Origin: Paenibacillus sp. V4I3
Lineage (GTDB): Bacteria; Bacillota; Bacilli; Paenibacillales; NBRC-103111
DNA: 64,000 nucleotides
Assembly: GCF_030817215.1 (NCBI RefSeq)
Contig: NZ_JAUSZA010000001.1
Location: 3,570,501-3,634,500 of the forward strand
Direction of reading: 5' to 3'
In this document: positions 33,376 to 42,109 of the stretch, in pieces
Position numbering within the stretch: position 1 is the first letter of the stretch
How the letters are laid out: each line of letters opens with the position of its first letter
Program-made: the position numbers and the translations under genes
The notes under the pieces: generated by a model
What the model was told of the DNA's origin: nothing
Seen by the model: only the letters and a program-made list of their open reading frames with translations
The model's database searches: none

Positions 33376-36300
33376 ATGCTTAAGGCAAGTGAAACTAAGA
33401 CTTACAAGTGGATTGCACTGGTATTAGCGTTGCTAATGATTTGCACACCAGTTTTATCGATACCGTCAAAAACTTTTGCATCGACGGCTACAAACATCTA
33501 TGTTGATGGTACACACGGAAACGACTCTAACGATGGGAAGTCCGCATTGACAGCTTTTAAGACGATCCAAAAAGCTGCCGATATTGCGGTTTCTGGCGAC
33601 ATAGTCAAAATTATGGCCGGTGTTTACCATGAAACAGTCATACCTAAAAGTGATGGGGTGACGTTTCAGAACTACAATGGTAACAAAGTTACCTTGTCCG
33701 GAGGTGATTTGGTCACTGGATGGACGCCCACAGCAACAAATGCTGCCATCTATTCGGCACCTATGGGTTGGGATTACAATAACGGTTATGGCAATATTGT
33801 CTATTATACGGATGCCAGTGGGAATACCACATCGTTGAGTCCGGCAAGATGGCCTAACATCCCGGACAGTAAGATGTTTGACAAGACAAAGTACGCAAAA
33901 TATACATCAAATCCTAGCAGTCCTGTTGCAACAAACGGAGGAGCTAATTTACAATTTAACAGCGTTGCGGTTAGTAGCTCGTACACCGTGCCAACTACAA
34001 TAGCAAATGATTTGCAAGGGGCTTTGCTTGTTTCCTCGGTAAATAATGGATTCGCGGTATACACCGGAAAGATTACGGGTAACACCGGAAATACCTTGCA
34101 GGTTGAGTGGCCTTACACTGCTTCCGGTTACTATCCACAAAGCGGCAATCCAGGTTTTGGTTTTTATATCACTAACTCTTATAATGCATTGATTCATGAT
34201 GTGGCAAATCCGGTAAGTGACGTACCTACAGCAGTATGGTACAAGGATGTTGAAAACCAAACTTTGTATGTATCTGTACCAGGTGGAGCGGATCCAAATA
34301 CTGGGACTATTGAGGCGAAGAGCAGAGAGTATGTTTTTAACTTATCCGGTCGTACAGGTATTACCATCAGTGGAATTAATGTACGTGCTGCCGGTATCAA
34401 CTTTGCGAATTCCAGCTCCAACACATTCAAGGGCGCTACCATTGAAATGGTCGATTCCACTAATCAACCTTTTGCTGCTAATACAACTTTGGGTGGTTTT
34501 GTTTCTGGCTTTACATTGGATGGCGACCACAACACTGTTCGCGATTGTGAAATTAAAAATATGTATGGATTTGGGATCATTGTCAAAGGCCATGATAACA
34601 ATGTGATTAATAATGACATTCACGATTTTAATCGTTATGGACTTTATGCCGACGGTATAAACGTTAATGGCTACAATCATCTGATTAGTCATAACAGTGT
34701 GTACAACGGAGGACGTGCTGCCATTGGCGGTTTTTTCAGAAGTTCAATATTCGAGTACAATGACATACATGATTGTATGAAGATTTCCTATGACGGCGGT
34801 GTGTTTTACGTCTCAAACAGCGATTTTGGCAGCTCGGAGATCCACCACAATACCGTGCATGATACTGCAGGTGAAGGCATTTATTTCGATAATGTGTCCT
34901 TCAATGCCGCGGTTTATAACAACATCGTTTATAACGTTAGCGTGGGTTTCCTAATCAACACCCCCAATGAACGTATGATATTGTTAAATAATACGGTATA
35001 CAATTGCCCTACTAGTCTTAGCAGCTGGGGTGCTGCCTACGATGGAACAGGCTCTTTCGGAACCACGGTCGTCGGCAATATTTTTGCGGCAAATACTTAC
35101 AACTCTCAGACCTCAGGTGGCTCCTTTGAACAATTTAATACCATAGGTACTAGTGCAGCTCTTGCTCCTATATTTGTAAATGCTGCTGGCAACAATTTTG
35201 CTTTGCAGAACCCGAACAACTACCGTAGTGTTGCGTTACCCGGTGTTACTGACGGATTCACTTCCACTTACCCTGTCATGGGCGCTATTCAGCCCGGAGT
35301 GACATGGAAAGCTGGAAGCGACTTAGCCAATGCTGCCAATATCAATCCAACTTTCCAGCTTCATAATATTCCTTACAAGCAATTGCTTGTAAATGGCGGT
35401 TTCCCTACTGGTGATATGAGTGGTTGGACTACCACCGGCTCTCCTCAAATCGTAACACAAAACGGATGGGATTTTAGAACCAGCGGTTTAATAAGAGATG
35501 GTTCTTATGGTGTTGTCCTGAACGATGGCGATAAGATTTCCCAGACGGTTACAGGGCTGAAACCAAACACCACTTATAACGTTAGTGTTTGGGGTAAGGT
35601 AATGGGACAACAGGTTGTGGCAAGCACCATGGATACCGCCGCAAGCACACCTGTTACGAATACGAAATACCGTTCAATGAATAGTTACATCATTCCGGGA
35701 ACGACGACTACCCTAAAATTCAATCAAATTAATTTTGGGTCTCCTGCGCTGTACAACTCAGTGTACTTTGGTACAGTCGCTAATTCCAGTACCGGTACAA
35801 TTAAAATGTATATTGATAGCCCTACTACGGGTACTCTAGTTGCCACGGACGCAATGAACTTAGACACAGCGCAAAATGGTCAATGGTTCTATAGAAAAAG
35901 TATACCGCTTTCTTCGGTAGCAGGGACGCATGACGTTTATTTGGTATTTTCTAACACCAATCCAGCGACGGCTATCACTTGTTATTTCGGTGACTTTACA
36001 TTATTTAATTCTAACCCTAATCCTGCTACGGACAGCCTTGTATTGGGAGCTAGCGGATTTGATGACAGTGGTACTCCAAAGACATTAAGTAAAAGTACCA
36101 TAAATGCTGGCAATAACGTTGTCGGTGCAGGAAGTCGTCCTGACAATTTTTCCTTTACAACAGGGCAAAACAGTACCAGTGCTACCATATATGCAACTAA
36201 AACAGGTGGCGGCGGATTGAGAGGTTATGTGGATGAGTTTGGTTTGGCAGAGAATACGACCCCTGCTCCTGTTTATCAATCCTTAAACGCATTTGAGGGC

Positions 36301-38073
36301 TTTGAAAACGGATTGGATAACTGGGTAGCATCAGCAGGTTCTAAATCGACCTCTACAGCAGTTAAGCATTCTGACAGCAACAGCTATATCGTCAATGAAG
36401 ATGTTGATAACATGACTCAAATTTTCAATACTAGCTATAATAAAGTGGTTACGATGTGGTTTTATGACAATCTCAACAAGACGAACATGCAAACGGCAGC
36501 GTTTGTAGATGATGGTGTAACGAATCGGGCGATCATGGTCAATACCCCAACTTCGACAACGAAATATTCATTGCGACTTGGTGGTGCAATTACGGCCACA
36601 ACCGTAAATAGAAGTCTAGGCTGGCATGAGTTCAAGTGGGACTATACCTCAGGTACGAAACTTGATATGTATATCGATGGCATATTAATAACACCGCAGG
36701 CAGGCGTAACTGGTCTGACTAGTTTCAACAAGATAAGGATTGGAGATTTTTGGTCTGGAAATCCGAACACCGTGTATTTTGATGATATCAGTATCAAAGA
36801 TGCCAATATTAAGCCTGTAGGCGTAAACTCGGAATTGACGACTCCGCAAAATAGTGCTATTAGCGGCACTTTATCTGCAAGCGATGCAAATGGAGATCCG
36901 TTGACTTACAGCATCGTAAGCAATGGCACACTAGGAACGGCAGTGATTACGAATCCGTCAACTGGAGCGTTTACGTATACGCCAAACGCTGGTGTGATCG
37001 GCACTGATACATTTAGTTTTATCGCAAACGATGGTTTTGTTAATTCAGATGTCGCCACAGTGACAGTTCGCATTTTGGATATTATTCCTCCTGTGACGAC
37101 GGATGACGGGCAGAGCGGTTGGCATCATGATGCACAAACGATCCTGTTATCGGCAGCGGATGAAGGTAGTGGGGTTGCGAAAACCTTGTACAGCCTAAAC
37201 GGTAGTCCGTTTGCAGAAGGAAATACAGTTCAAATTGATGAAGAAGGCGTGAATGAGCTCAAATACTATAGCATCGATGCTGCAGGCAATCCGGAACCTG
37301 AGAAAACAACAATAATTAAAATCGATAGGAGTGGACCTGTCATTACAGCAGCAGTGACAGCGGCACAACCTGACGGTGAAAACGGGTGGTATGTACACGA
37401 GGTGACAGTAAGCATCGCAGCGGAAGATCATTTGTCAGGCGTAGCCAAAACGGAATACAGCGTTGACGGAGGGGCTAACTGGCAAACTTACCAGTCACCG
37501 GTAACCATAAATCAAGACGGCAGCTTTAACTTTATGTATCGATCAGTTGACAGCGTGGGGAACATGGAAACAGCACTGAACATCGCGATCAACTTAGATA
37601 CACATTCGCCGAATATTACCATTTCTTCACCTGCTAATGGCAACAGCTACAGCGATTCTGGTGATCTAACGCTGCAATATAACGTTACCGATGAATTGTC
37701 TGGCGTGGATAACAGTAAGACAATCTTTACGCTGGATGGCCAGACTGTGCAAGCGACAACGATTCCACTCTATTCGTTAGCGCTTGGCACACATACGATT
37801 ACACTAACGTCGGATGACCTGGCTGGGAATACGCAAAGTGTGATGTTGACATTCGAGAACGTCACCAATGTAGATTCCTTAAAAGCATTGGTAACTCGCT
37901 TCAGCGGTAACAACTGGATCGATAATGGAGGAATTACCAATAGCTTACTGAAAAAATTGGAAAAAGGTAACTTGAACAGCTTCATAAATGAAGTAGAGGC
38001 GCAAAAAGGCATTCATATTTCAAATGAAGCGGCAGCCTATTTGCTTAGAGATGCAAATTTTCTGCTAAAATAG
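33376..38073 (+). CDS. Very large secreted multidomain beta-helix protein with C-terminal FIMAH-type domain
   Basis: Encodes 1565 residues from ATG 33376 with ACAGGAGGT upstream. A signal peptide (hydrophobic about 15-35, cleavage after T-F-A-S region) indicates secretion. Domains: DUF1565-like start YVDGTHGNDSNDG and right-handed parallel beta-helix about 40-640 (repeated N-x-I/V turns such as NNVINNDIHDFNRYG); jelly-roll or CBM-like sections about 670-960; a LamG-like module about 970-1140 beginning FEGFENGLDNW, also found twice in the next gene; a cadherin/VCBS-like repeat about 1150-1235; two OmpL47/Ig-like repeats; and a C-terminal FIMAH-type helical domain of about 70 residues. Probably binds and cleaves a plant or microbial polysaccharide. 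The catalytic class is not clear. Confidence 0.85.
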   Translation: MLKASETKTYKWIALVLALLMICTPVLSIPSKTFASTATNIYVDGTHGNDSNDGKSALTAFKTIQKAADIAVSGDIVKIMAGVYHETVIPKSDGVTFQNYNGNKVTLSGGDLVTGWTPTATNAAIYSAPMGWDYNNGYGNIVYYTDASGNTTSLSPARWPNIPDSKMFDKTKYAKYTSNPSSPVATNGGANLQFNSVAVSSSYTVPTTIANDLQGALLVSSVNNGFAVYTGKITGNTGNTLQVEWPYTASGYYPQSGNPGFGFYITNSYNALIHDVANPVSDVPTAVWYKDVENQTLYVSVPGGADPNTGTIEAKSREYVFNLSGRTGITISGINVRAAGINFANSSSNTFKGATIEMVDSTNQPFAANTTLGGFVSGFTLDGDHNTVRDCEIKNMYGFGIIVKGHDNNVINNDIHDFNRYGLYADGINVNGYNHLISHNSVYNGGRAAIGGFFRSSIFEYNDIHDCMKISYDGGVFYVSNSDFGSSEIHHNTVHDTAGEGIYFDNVSFNAAVYNNIVYNVSVGFLINTPNERMILLNNTVYNCPTSLSSWGAAYDGTGSFGTTVVGNIFAANTYNSQTSGGSFEQFNTIGTSAALAPIFVNAAGNNFALQNPNNYRSVALPGVTDGFTSTYPVMGAIQPGVTWKAGSDLANAANINPTFQLHNIPYKQLLVNGGFPTGDMSGWTTTGSPQIVTQNGWDFRTSGLIRDGSYGVVLNDGDKISQTVTGLKPNTTYNVSVWGKVMGQQVVASTMDTAASTPVTNTKYRSMNSYIIPGTTTTLKFNQINFGSPALYNSVYFGTVANSSTGTIKMYIDSPTTGTLVATDAMNLDTAQNGQWFYRKSIPLSSVAGTHDVYLVFSNTNPATAITCYFGDFTLFNSNPNPATDSLVLGASGFDDSGTPKTLSKSTINAGNNVVGAGSRPDNFSFTTGQNSTSATIYATKTGGGGLRGYVDEFGLAENTTPAPVYQSLNAFEGFENGLDNWVASAGSKSTSTAVKHSDSNSYIVNEDVDNMTQIFNTSYNKVVTMWFYDNLNKTNMQTAAFVDDGVTNRAIMVNTPTSTTKYSLRLGGAITATTVNRSLGWHEFKWDYTSGTKLDMYIDGILITPQAGVTGLTSFNKIRIGDFWSGNPNTVYFDDISIKDANIKPVGVNSELTTPQNSAISGTLSASDANGDPLTYSIVSNGTLGTAVITNPSTGAFTYTPNAGVIGTDTFSFIANDGFVNSDVATVTVRILDIIPPVTTDDGQSGWHHDAQTILLSAADEGSGVAKTLYSLNGSPFAEGNTVQIDEEGVNELKYYSIDAAGNPEPEKTTIIKIDRSGPVITAAVTAAQPDGENGWYVHEVTVSIAAEDHLSGVAKTEYSVDGGANWQTYQSPVTINQDGSFNFMYRSVDSVGNMETALNIAINLDTHSPNITISSPANGNSYSDSGDLTLQYNVTDELSGVDNSKTIFTLDGQTVQATTIPLYSLALGTHTITLTSDDLAGNTQSVMLTFENVTNVDSLKALVTRFSGNNWIDNGGITNSLLKKLEKGNLNSFINEVEAQKGIHISNEAAAYLLRDANFLLK

Positions 38074-38092
38074 TAACTCAATAGCTTTCAGT

Positions 38093-38119
38093 AGCAGGAG
38101 CCTATGGCTTTTGCTTTTT
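38093..38119 (+). terminator. Terminator after the first beta-helix gene
   Basis: AGCAGGAGCC pairs with GGCTTTTGCT around TAT, followed by TTTTTC. Located 20 bp after the stop codon. Confidence 0.72.
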
Positions 38120-38158
38120 CTAGTTTTTGTTGGTGTCATATTTATTGTCGAGAAAATC

Positions 38159-38223
38159 AATTTAATGTCCATATCTTTATTTTGTCTCCCTATTCATATA
38201 GACCACTGTTTCATAAAATTAAA
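38159..38223 (+). promoter_or_regulatory. Putative response-regulator-dependent promoter of the second secreted gene
   Basis: Aligns without gaps to 29492-29556, with -10 TAAAAT (38214-38219), poor -35 TATTCA (38191-38196) and the conserved TATCTTTA (38172-38179). Transcription would start near 38226, giving a leader of about 100 nt that also carries GGGAACTTAAGCACGGC, a sequence shared with the leader of the gene at 33376 (33299-33314). Confidence 0.6.
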
Positions 38224-38328
38224 GATATATATGAAGGATAGGAGGGAACTTAAGCACGGCTGTATTTGAAACTAAGCAAAAAAGGAATTGCTATTATTTA
38301 GTTTGTTAGTAACTAAGGAGGATTGACA

Positions 38329-41300
38329 ATGACATCCACGTTAGTACAAAACTTTCGGCTCAAAAAGAAAGCGGTTACAAGAATGGTGGGATTGGTTAGT
38401 TTAATTTGTTTGATCATCTGTTCCTTATTCGTCGGTTTAGCTCCGATTCAAACAGCACACGCTGCTGTGCAAGATACGTTCTATGTTTCAACAATAGGCA
38501 ACGACATAACAGGTGACGGATCATCTGGGAACCCTTGGGCAACTATTGAGAAAGCCCGAGATTATATCCGCACAAACAGTCTGAATACGAACATGACGGG
38601 CGATATTGTCGTGAACGTAGCTGCAGGGGACTATTATGTCTCCAGTACGATTCAATTCACAGATGCAGATTCCGGTTCAAACGGGTTCAACATCATCTAC
38701 AAAAATAAAGATGCGGTAGGCAGCGCCCAGTTCATCGGAGGTCAACCTATAACAGGCTGGTCGCAGCATTCAGGCAACATCTATAAAGCCTATGTGGGAA
38801 CAGGCTGGAGGTTCGACACCCTATACGAGAATGGCACAAGAGCAATAAAAGCACGTTACCCCAATTACACCCCCGATGCTAACTATATCACTGCGAAAGC
38901 ACCATATCTTTATAGTGAAAATAGCAATTCCTTTACGGTTCTACAGTATAAAGCAGGAGACCTTGATCCAACAGGCTGGGATTTGACAGATGCACAGTTG
39001 TTCGTCTGGTCACTTGGTCCTGCTGCATGGTTCACAGACGCGGTTCCAATCAGTTCCATCAACACCTCGACTAGACAAATTTCATTATCTCAATCCACTC
39101 GCTATTTGAATAGAGCCAACTCGAGATATGTGATCCAGGGAGCTCTGGCTCTTCTTGATCAGCCCGGTGAGTTCCATCTGGATACGACGTCCGGTTATTT
39201 ATACTATTGGTCAAAAGACGGATCCATCACGCAGCAAACCATCATCGCACCTAAAGTAAAGAGCATCATTTCCCTTCAAGGCGCTTCGGAAAGCAGTCGT
39301 GTTCATCACGTTCAATTGGATGGCCTAAGCTTCCAGGACACCGATTTTACGGACTGGTACAGACATGCTTGGCCACATGACGGCGATTCTGGAGAAGGCC
39401 ACACGTTTCCGCAGTATGACAGGCAGATGACGATGCCGCAACACCGTACAGGGATGCTGCTATTGCAAAATACCGACCATATCGCGATTACCAACTCGCA
39501 CTTCTCTAATTCCGGTTATTCGGCTGTATACATGCTGTTTTACAACCAGAATAACACCGTCAGTGGAAACTTAATCGAGCATGCCGGTCATTCGGGCGTT
39601 ATTCTTGAAGGTAAGTACCCGGGTGAAGGCGATGTAAGCAAAAATAACCTTATAACGAACAATGTCATTCATGATGTAGGTGAATTGGTCGGTAATGGTA
39701 GTGGCGTATATTTGATGAACAGCGGAAGTAACGAGGTTTCTTACAGTGAAATCTACAATTCTCCCCGTTATGCAGTTGCCTTTGACACTTATTTGGGCAT
39801 CGCCACAACAAATATTTATTTAAAAAACAATGTGATGAAATATTTAAAGATTTCTAACACAAATCAAGACAGTGGAGATACGGCTTCCATCTATTCCTGG
39901 GGTCGTAGTGCAGCTGCTAACACAGTGAATCAAGTGACCATTGATCATGTGTATGCTCATCCATCCATGCAAGATATTGCCCCGAACGGCATCTTTATGG
40001 ACAATGAAACTTCAGGTCAAGTATTCAGTAATATTAAAATAAGCAATACCCAGGGAGCGCCTTACCGTTTGAACTCCTCAAGCGGTCATACGCTTACCAA
40101 TGTAAGCTGGCAAGCAGGATTTAATGATTCTCTAATGGATTATGCGAATATTGGCATTAAAGCAGACTTCCCTTATCCAGTCACACCTGTCGGTTTGACG
40201 ACTTCATTCTCAGGATCCCAAGTTAACTTGTCCTGGCAAAATGTGATTAATGCCGCGAATTACGATGTATGGCGTTCAACTGTGCAAGGCGGTCCATACA
40301 CAACGGCTGTGTGTAGCGCAGTAACATCGACCACCTGCAGTGACACAACAGGTACTCCGGGAACCACTTATTATTACGTGGTGAAGTCCAGAACTTCGGC
40401 TAGTTTGATCAGTGGGAATTCGAATGAAGCTGCTCAGTTGTACAACGACTTAATCTTTGACGGATTTGAAAGTGGATTAACGAATTGGAATACGAATAAA
40501 GGAACAGCGTCTATTAGTACCGCACAAGCTCATGCCGGCAGCTACAGCTATGTTATCAATGAAGACACAGATGTGATTTCGCATTCGTTCAGCACTACCA
40601 ATAACAAAATCGTATCGCTGTGGGCTTATGATGATGCCAGTGACACGTCCATGCAAACGATGGCCAAGGTGGATAACACTATTTGGAGCGACGGTACGGG
40701 GTGGAGAGGTTTAGGCGTGAATACACCAACTTCCACAACCAAATATGTAACACGAGTGGGCGGTACGTATACCGCAACGTCTGTTACTAGATCTACTGGG
40801 TGGCATGAACTCAAGTGGGATTACACGTCGGGAACGAAAGTGGATATGTATGTCGATGGCGTACTTGTTTCATCACCTACTGGAGTGACTAACTTCAATC
40901 AAATCTCCATGGGTGACTGGTGGTCTAGCAACACAGGTACGGTTTATTTTGACGATATTAGCATCACCAATCCATTTGTTGAAGGGTTTGAAAGTGGTTT
41001 TGGAAACTGGTCGAGTGCCAAAGGAACGGGCTCGGCAAGCACAACCCAGGCTCATTCCGGAAGTAATAGCTATGTAATTAATCAAGACGAGGATGTCATA
41101 TCGCATACCTTTAGTACAAGTGATAATAAAGTCATATCCCTTTGGTTCAATGATGCTGCTGCTGATATGTCCATGCAAACAATGGCCAAAGTGGATAATA
41201 CGATTTGGAGTGATGGCACGCAGTGGAGGGGTCTAGGAGTCAATACCCCAACATCGACCACCAAATACGTGACGCGTGTTGGCAGCACTTATACGGCGAC

Positions 41301-41493
41301 TTCCGTAACTCGAACAACAAGATGGCATGAATTGAAATGGGACTACACTTCGGGAACGAAAGTAGATATGTTCGTCGATGGCGTACTTGTTTCATCACCT
41401 ACTGGAGTGACTAATTTCAATCAAATCTCCATGGGTGATTGGTGGACAGGTAATACAGGAACAGTTTATTTTGATGATGTGAACGTGCAGTAA
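38329..41493 (+). CDS. Secreted beta-helix glycoside hydrolase candidate (GH141-like) with FN3 and two LamG-like modules
   Basis: Encodes 1054 residues from ATG 38329 (AAGGAGG at 38315-38321; TTG 38323 is too near). Signal peptide ends in QTAHAA. The catalytic-type region (about 48-610) begins YVSTIGNDITGDGSSGNPW and has IVVNVAAGDYYVSSTIQF, FIGGQPITGW and RYPNYTP, the opening pattern of GH141-like beta-helix enzymes, followed by parallel beta-helix turns (NNVIHDVGELVGNGSGVYL). Then one fibronectin type III domain (about 620-705) and two 174-residue LamG-like modules. GH141 includes fucosidase and xylanase activities; the exact class here is uncertain. Promoter is shared with the importer, so products are likely its cargo. 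Confidence 0.85.
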   Translation: MTSTLVQNFRLKKKAVTRMVGLVSLICLIICSLFVGLAPIQTAHAAVQDTFYVSTIGNDITGDGSSGNPWATIEKARDYIRTNSLNTNMTGDIVVNVAAGDYYVSSTIQFTDADSGSNGFNIIYKNKDAVGSAQFIGGQPITGWSQHSGNIYKAYVGTGWRFDTLYENGTRAIKARYPNYTPDANYITAKAPYLYSENSNSFTVLQYKAGDLDPTGWDLTDAQLFVWSLGPAAWFTDAVPISSINTSTRQISLSQSTRYLNRANSRYVIQGALALLDQPGEFHLDTTSGYLYYWSKDGSITQQTIIAPKVKSIISLQGASESSRVHHVQLDGLSFQDTDFTDWYRHAWPHDGDSGEGHTFPQYDRQMTMPQHRTGMLLLQNTDHIAITNSHFSNSGYSAVYMLFYNQNNTVSGNLIEHAGHSGVILEGKYPGEGDVSKNNLITNNVIHDVGELVGNGSGVYLMNSGSNEVSYSEIYNSPRYAVAFDTYLGIATTNIYLKNNVMKYLKISNTNQDSGDTASIYSWGRSAAANTVNQVTIDHVYAHPSMQDIAPNGIFMDNETSGQVFSNIKISNTQGAPYRLNSSSGHTLTNVSWQAGFNDSLMDYANIGIKADFPYPVTPVGLTTSFSGSQVNLSWQNVINAANYDVWRSTVQGGPYTTAVCSAVTSTTCSDTTGTPGTTYYYVVKSRTSASLISGNSNEAAQLYNDLIFDGFESGLTNWNTNKGTASISTAQAHAGSYSYVINEDTDVISHSFSTTNNKIVSLWAYDDASDTSMQTMAKVDNTIWSDGTGWRGLGVNTPTSTTKYVTRVGGTYTATSVTRSTGWHELKWDYTSGTKVDMYVDGVLVSSPTGVTNFNQISMGDWWSSNTGTVYFDDISITNPFVEGFESGFGNWSSAKGTGSASTTQAHSGSNSYVINQDEDVISHTFSTSDNKVISLWFNDAAADMSMQTMAKVDNTIWSDGTQWRGLGVNTPTSTTKYVTRVGSTYTATSVTRTTRWHELKWDYTSGTKVDMFVDGVLVSSPTGVTNFNQISMGDWWTGNTGTVYFDDVNVQ
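40462..41493 (+). repeat. Tandem repeat of a 522-bp module (two copies) inside the secreted gene
   Basis: Units 40462-40983 and 40984-41493 each begin with GFESG and end with GTVYFDD. Most of the two copies differ at many synonymous sites, but 40852-40923 and 41374-41445 (72 nt) differ at only two positions, pointing to local gene conversion. A third, more diverged copy lies in the gene at 33376-38073 (about 36297-36800). Confidence 0.85.
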
Positions 41494-41541
41494 TTCATGC
41501 TTTCATCCCGATGAATAAGAGAATGATCTGAATTTGACAAT

Positions 41542-41579
41542 AAAAATAACCATTCAGCTACTGCTGAATGGTTATTTTT
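41542..41579 (+). terminator. Intrinsic terminator after the second secreted gene
   Basis: AAAAATAACCATTCAGC and GCTGAATGGTTATTTTT form a 17-bp perfect stem with a 4-nt loop and built-in T-run. Symmetrical, so it may act in both directions. Confidence 0.92.
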
Positions 41580-41627
41580 ATTGTGAAATTGGGTATGCTG
41601 AATGAATTATGGCTGCACTTCTTTCCA

Positions 41628-41690
41628 GCAATATTGTGCTAGTGATCCGAATTATTATCTAGAGCGTAATCCATAATGAGCGATTATAAT
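41628..41690 (+). promoter_or_regulatory. Hut-type operator and promoter, copy 1
   Basis: Half-sites GCAATATTGTGCTAG (41628-41642) and GAATTATTATCTAG (41649-41662) lie in direct orientation with a 21-bp period; AATATTGTGCTA begins 55 bp upstream of -10 TATAAT (41685-41690). The -35 region is poor. See the matching sites at 41834 and 46459. Confidence 0.62.
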
Positions 41691-41729
41691 TTGTTTACAG
41701 CAGCGTATCTCAAAGGAATATTTGAAATT

Positions 41730-41743
41730 TGAAAACGCTTTAA
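41730..41743 (+). promoter_or_regulatory. Candidate cre box in the hut-like control region
   Basis: TGAAAACGCTTTAA fits TGWAANCGNTNWCA except at one position. It is about 33 bp downstream of the start predicted for promoter copy 1, a roadblock position. Carbon catabolite repression of hut operons by CcpA is known in Bacillus. Confidence 0.55.
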
Positions 41744-41833
41744 AGTGCTTTGAAACTAAGAAAAGGAATGGAATGTATCACTTTATTAGTAACATTCAAA
41801 AATGATCGGATCAATCTGATTCTAAATTGGAAA

Positions 41834-41896
41834 GCAAAATCGTGCTAGTGTTTGGCAATATTGTTTAGTTTCATCAATCTGTTTTGAAGGTATTCT
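41834..41896 (+). promoter_or_regulatory. Hut-type operator and promoter, copy 2
   Basis: Half-sites GCAAAATCGTGCTAG (41834-41848) and GCAATATTGTTTAG (41855-41868) have a 21-bp period; the first core (AAAATCGTGCTA, 41836) begins 55 bp before -10 TATTCT (41891-41896). This is the operator nearest to the MFS transporter gene, which starts at 42110 after a leader of about 200 nt. Confidence 0.62.
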
Positions 41897-42109
41897 TATG
41901 TTAATAAACTTAACATAGATATTCAATTTGATGATTCGATTCATTTATTGTTAAGTTAATTGACATTGTGGAGGGGGCGCATGGACTCTTAACCTGATAA
42001 AATAGCAGGAAAAGATGCAGCATTTATTCATGTTTATAAGAGGTTACTTACCTCCTTGGGACTTAGTCAAGAAATTTAAAATCGATTTTCATAAACGGGG
42101 GTTACTGCT

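Larger units (their letters stand above)
41580..42109. other. 530-bp gene-free control region upstream of the hut-like locus
   Basis: No ORF with a ribosome site is seen. It holds two tandem-repeat operators with -10 boxes (41628-41690 and 41834-41896), a cre-like box (41730-41743) and a stretch (41748-41790) resembling the leader before the gene at 38329. An inverted repeat AACTTAAC/GTTAAGTT lies at about 41908-41956. Ribosome site CGGGGGT is at about 42096-42102. Confidence 0.65.

Noticed and set aside
41960-42003. TTGACA (41960-41965) as -35 with TAAAAT (41998-42003) as -10 for the MFS gene
   Set aside because: The spacing of 32 bp is far too long for one promoter; TAAAAT has a TGA extension and might work alone, but the operator-linked promoters are better supported.
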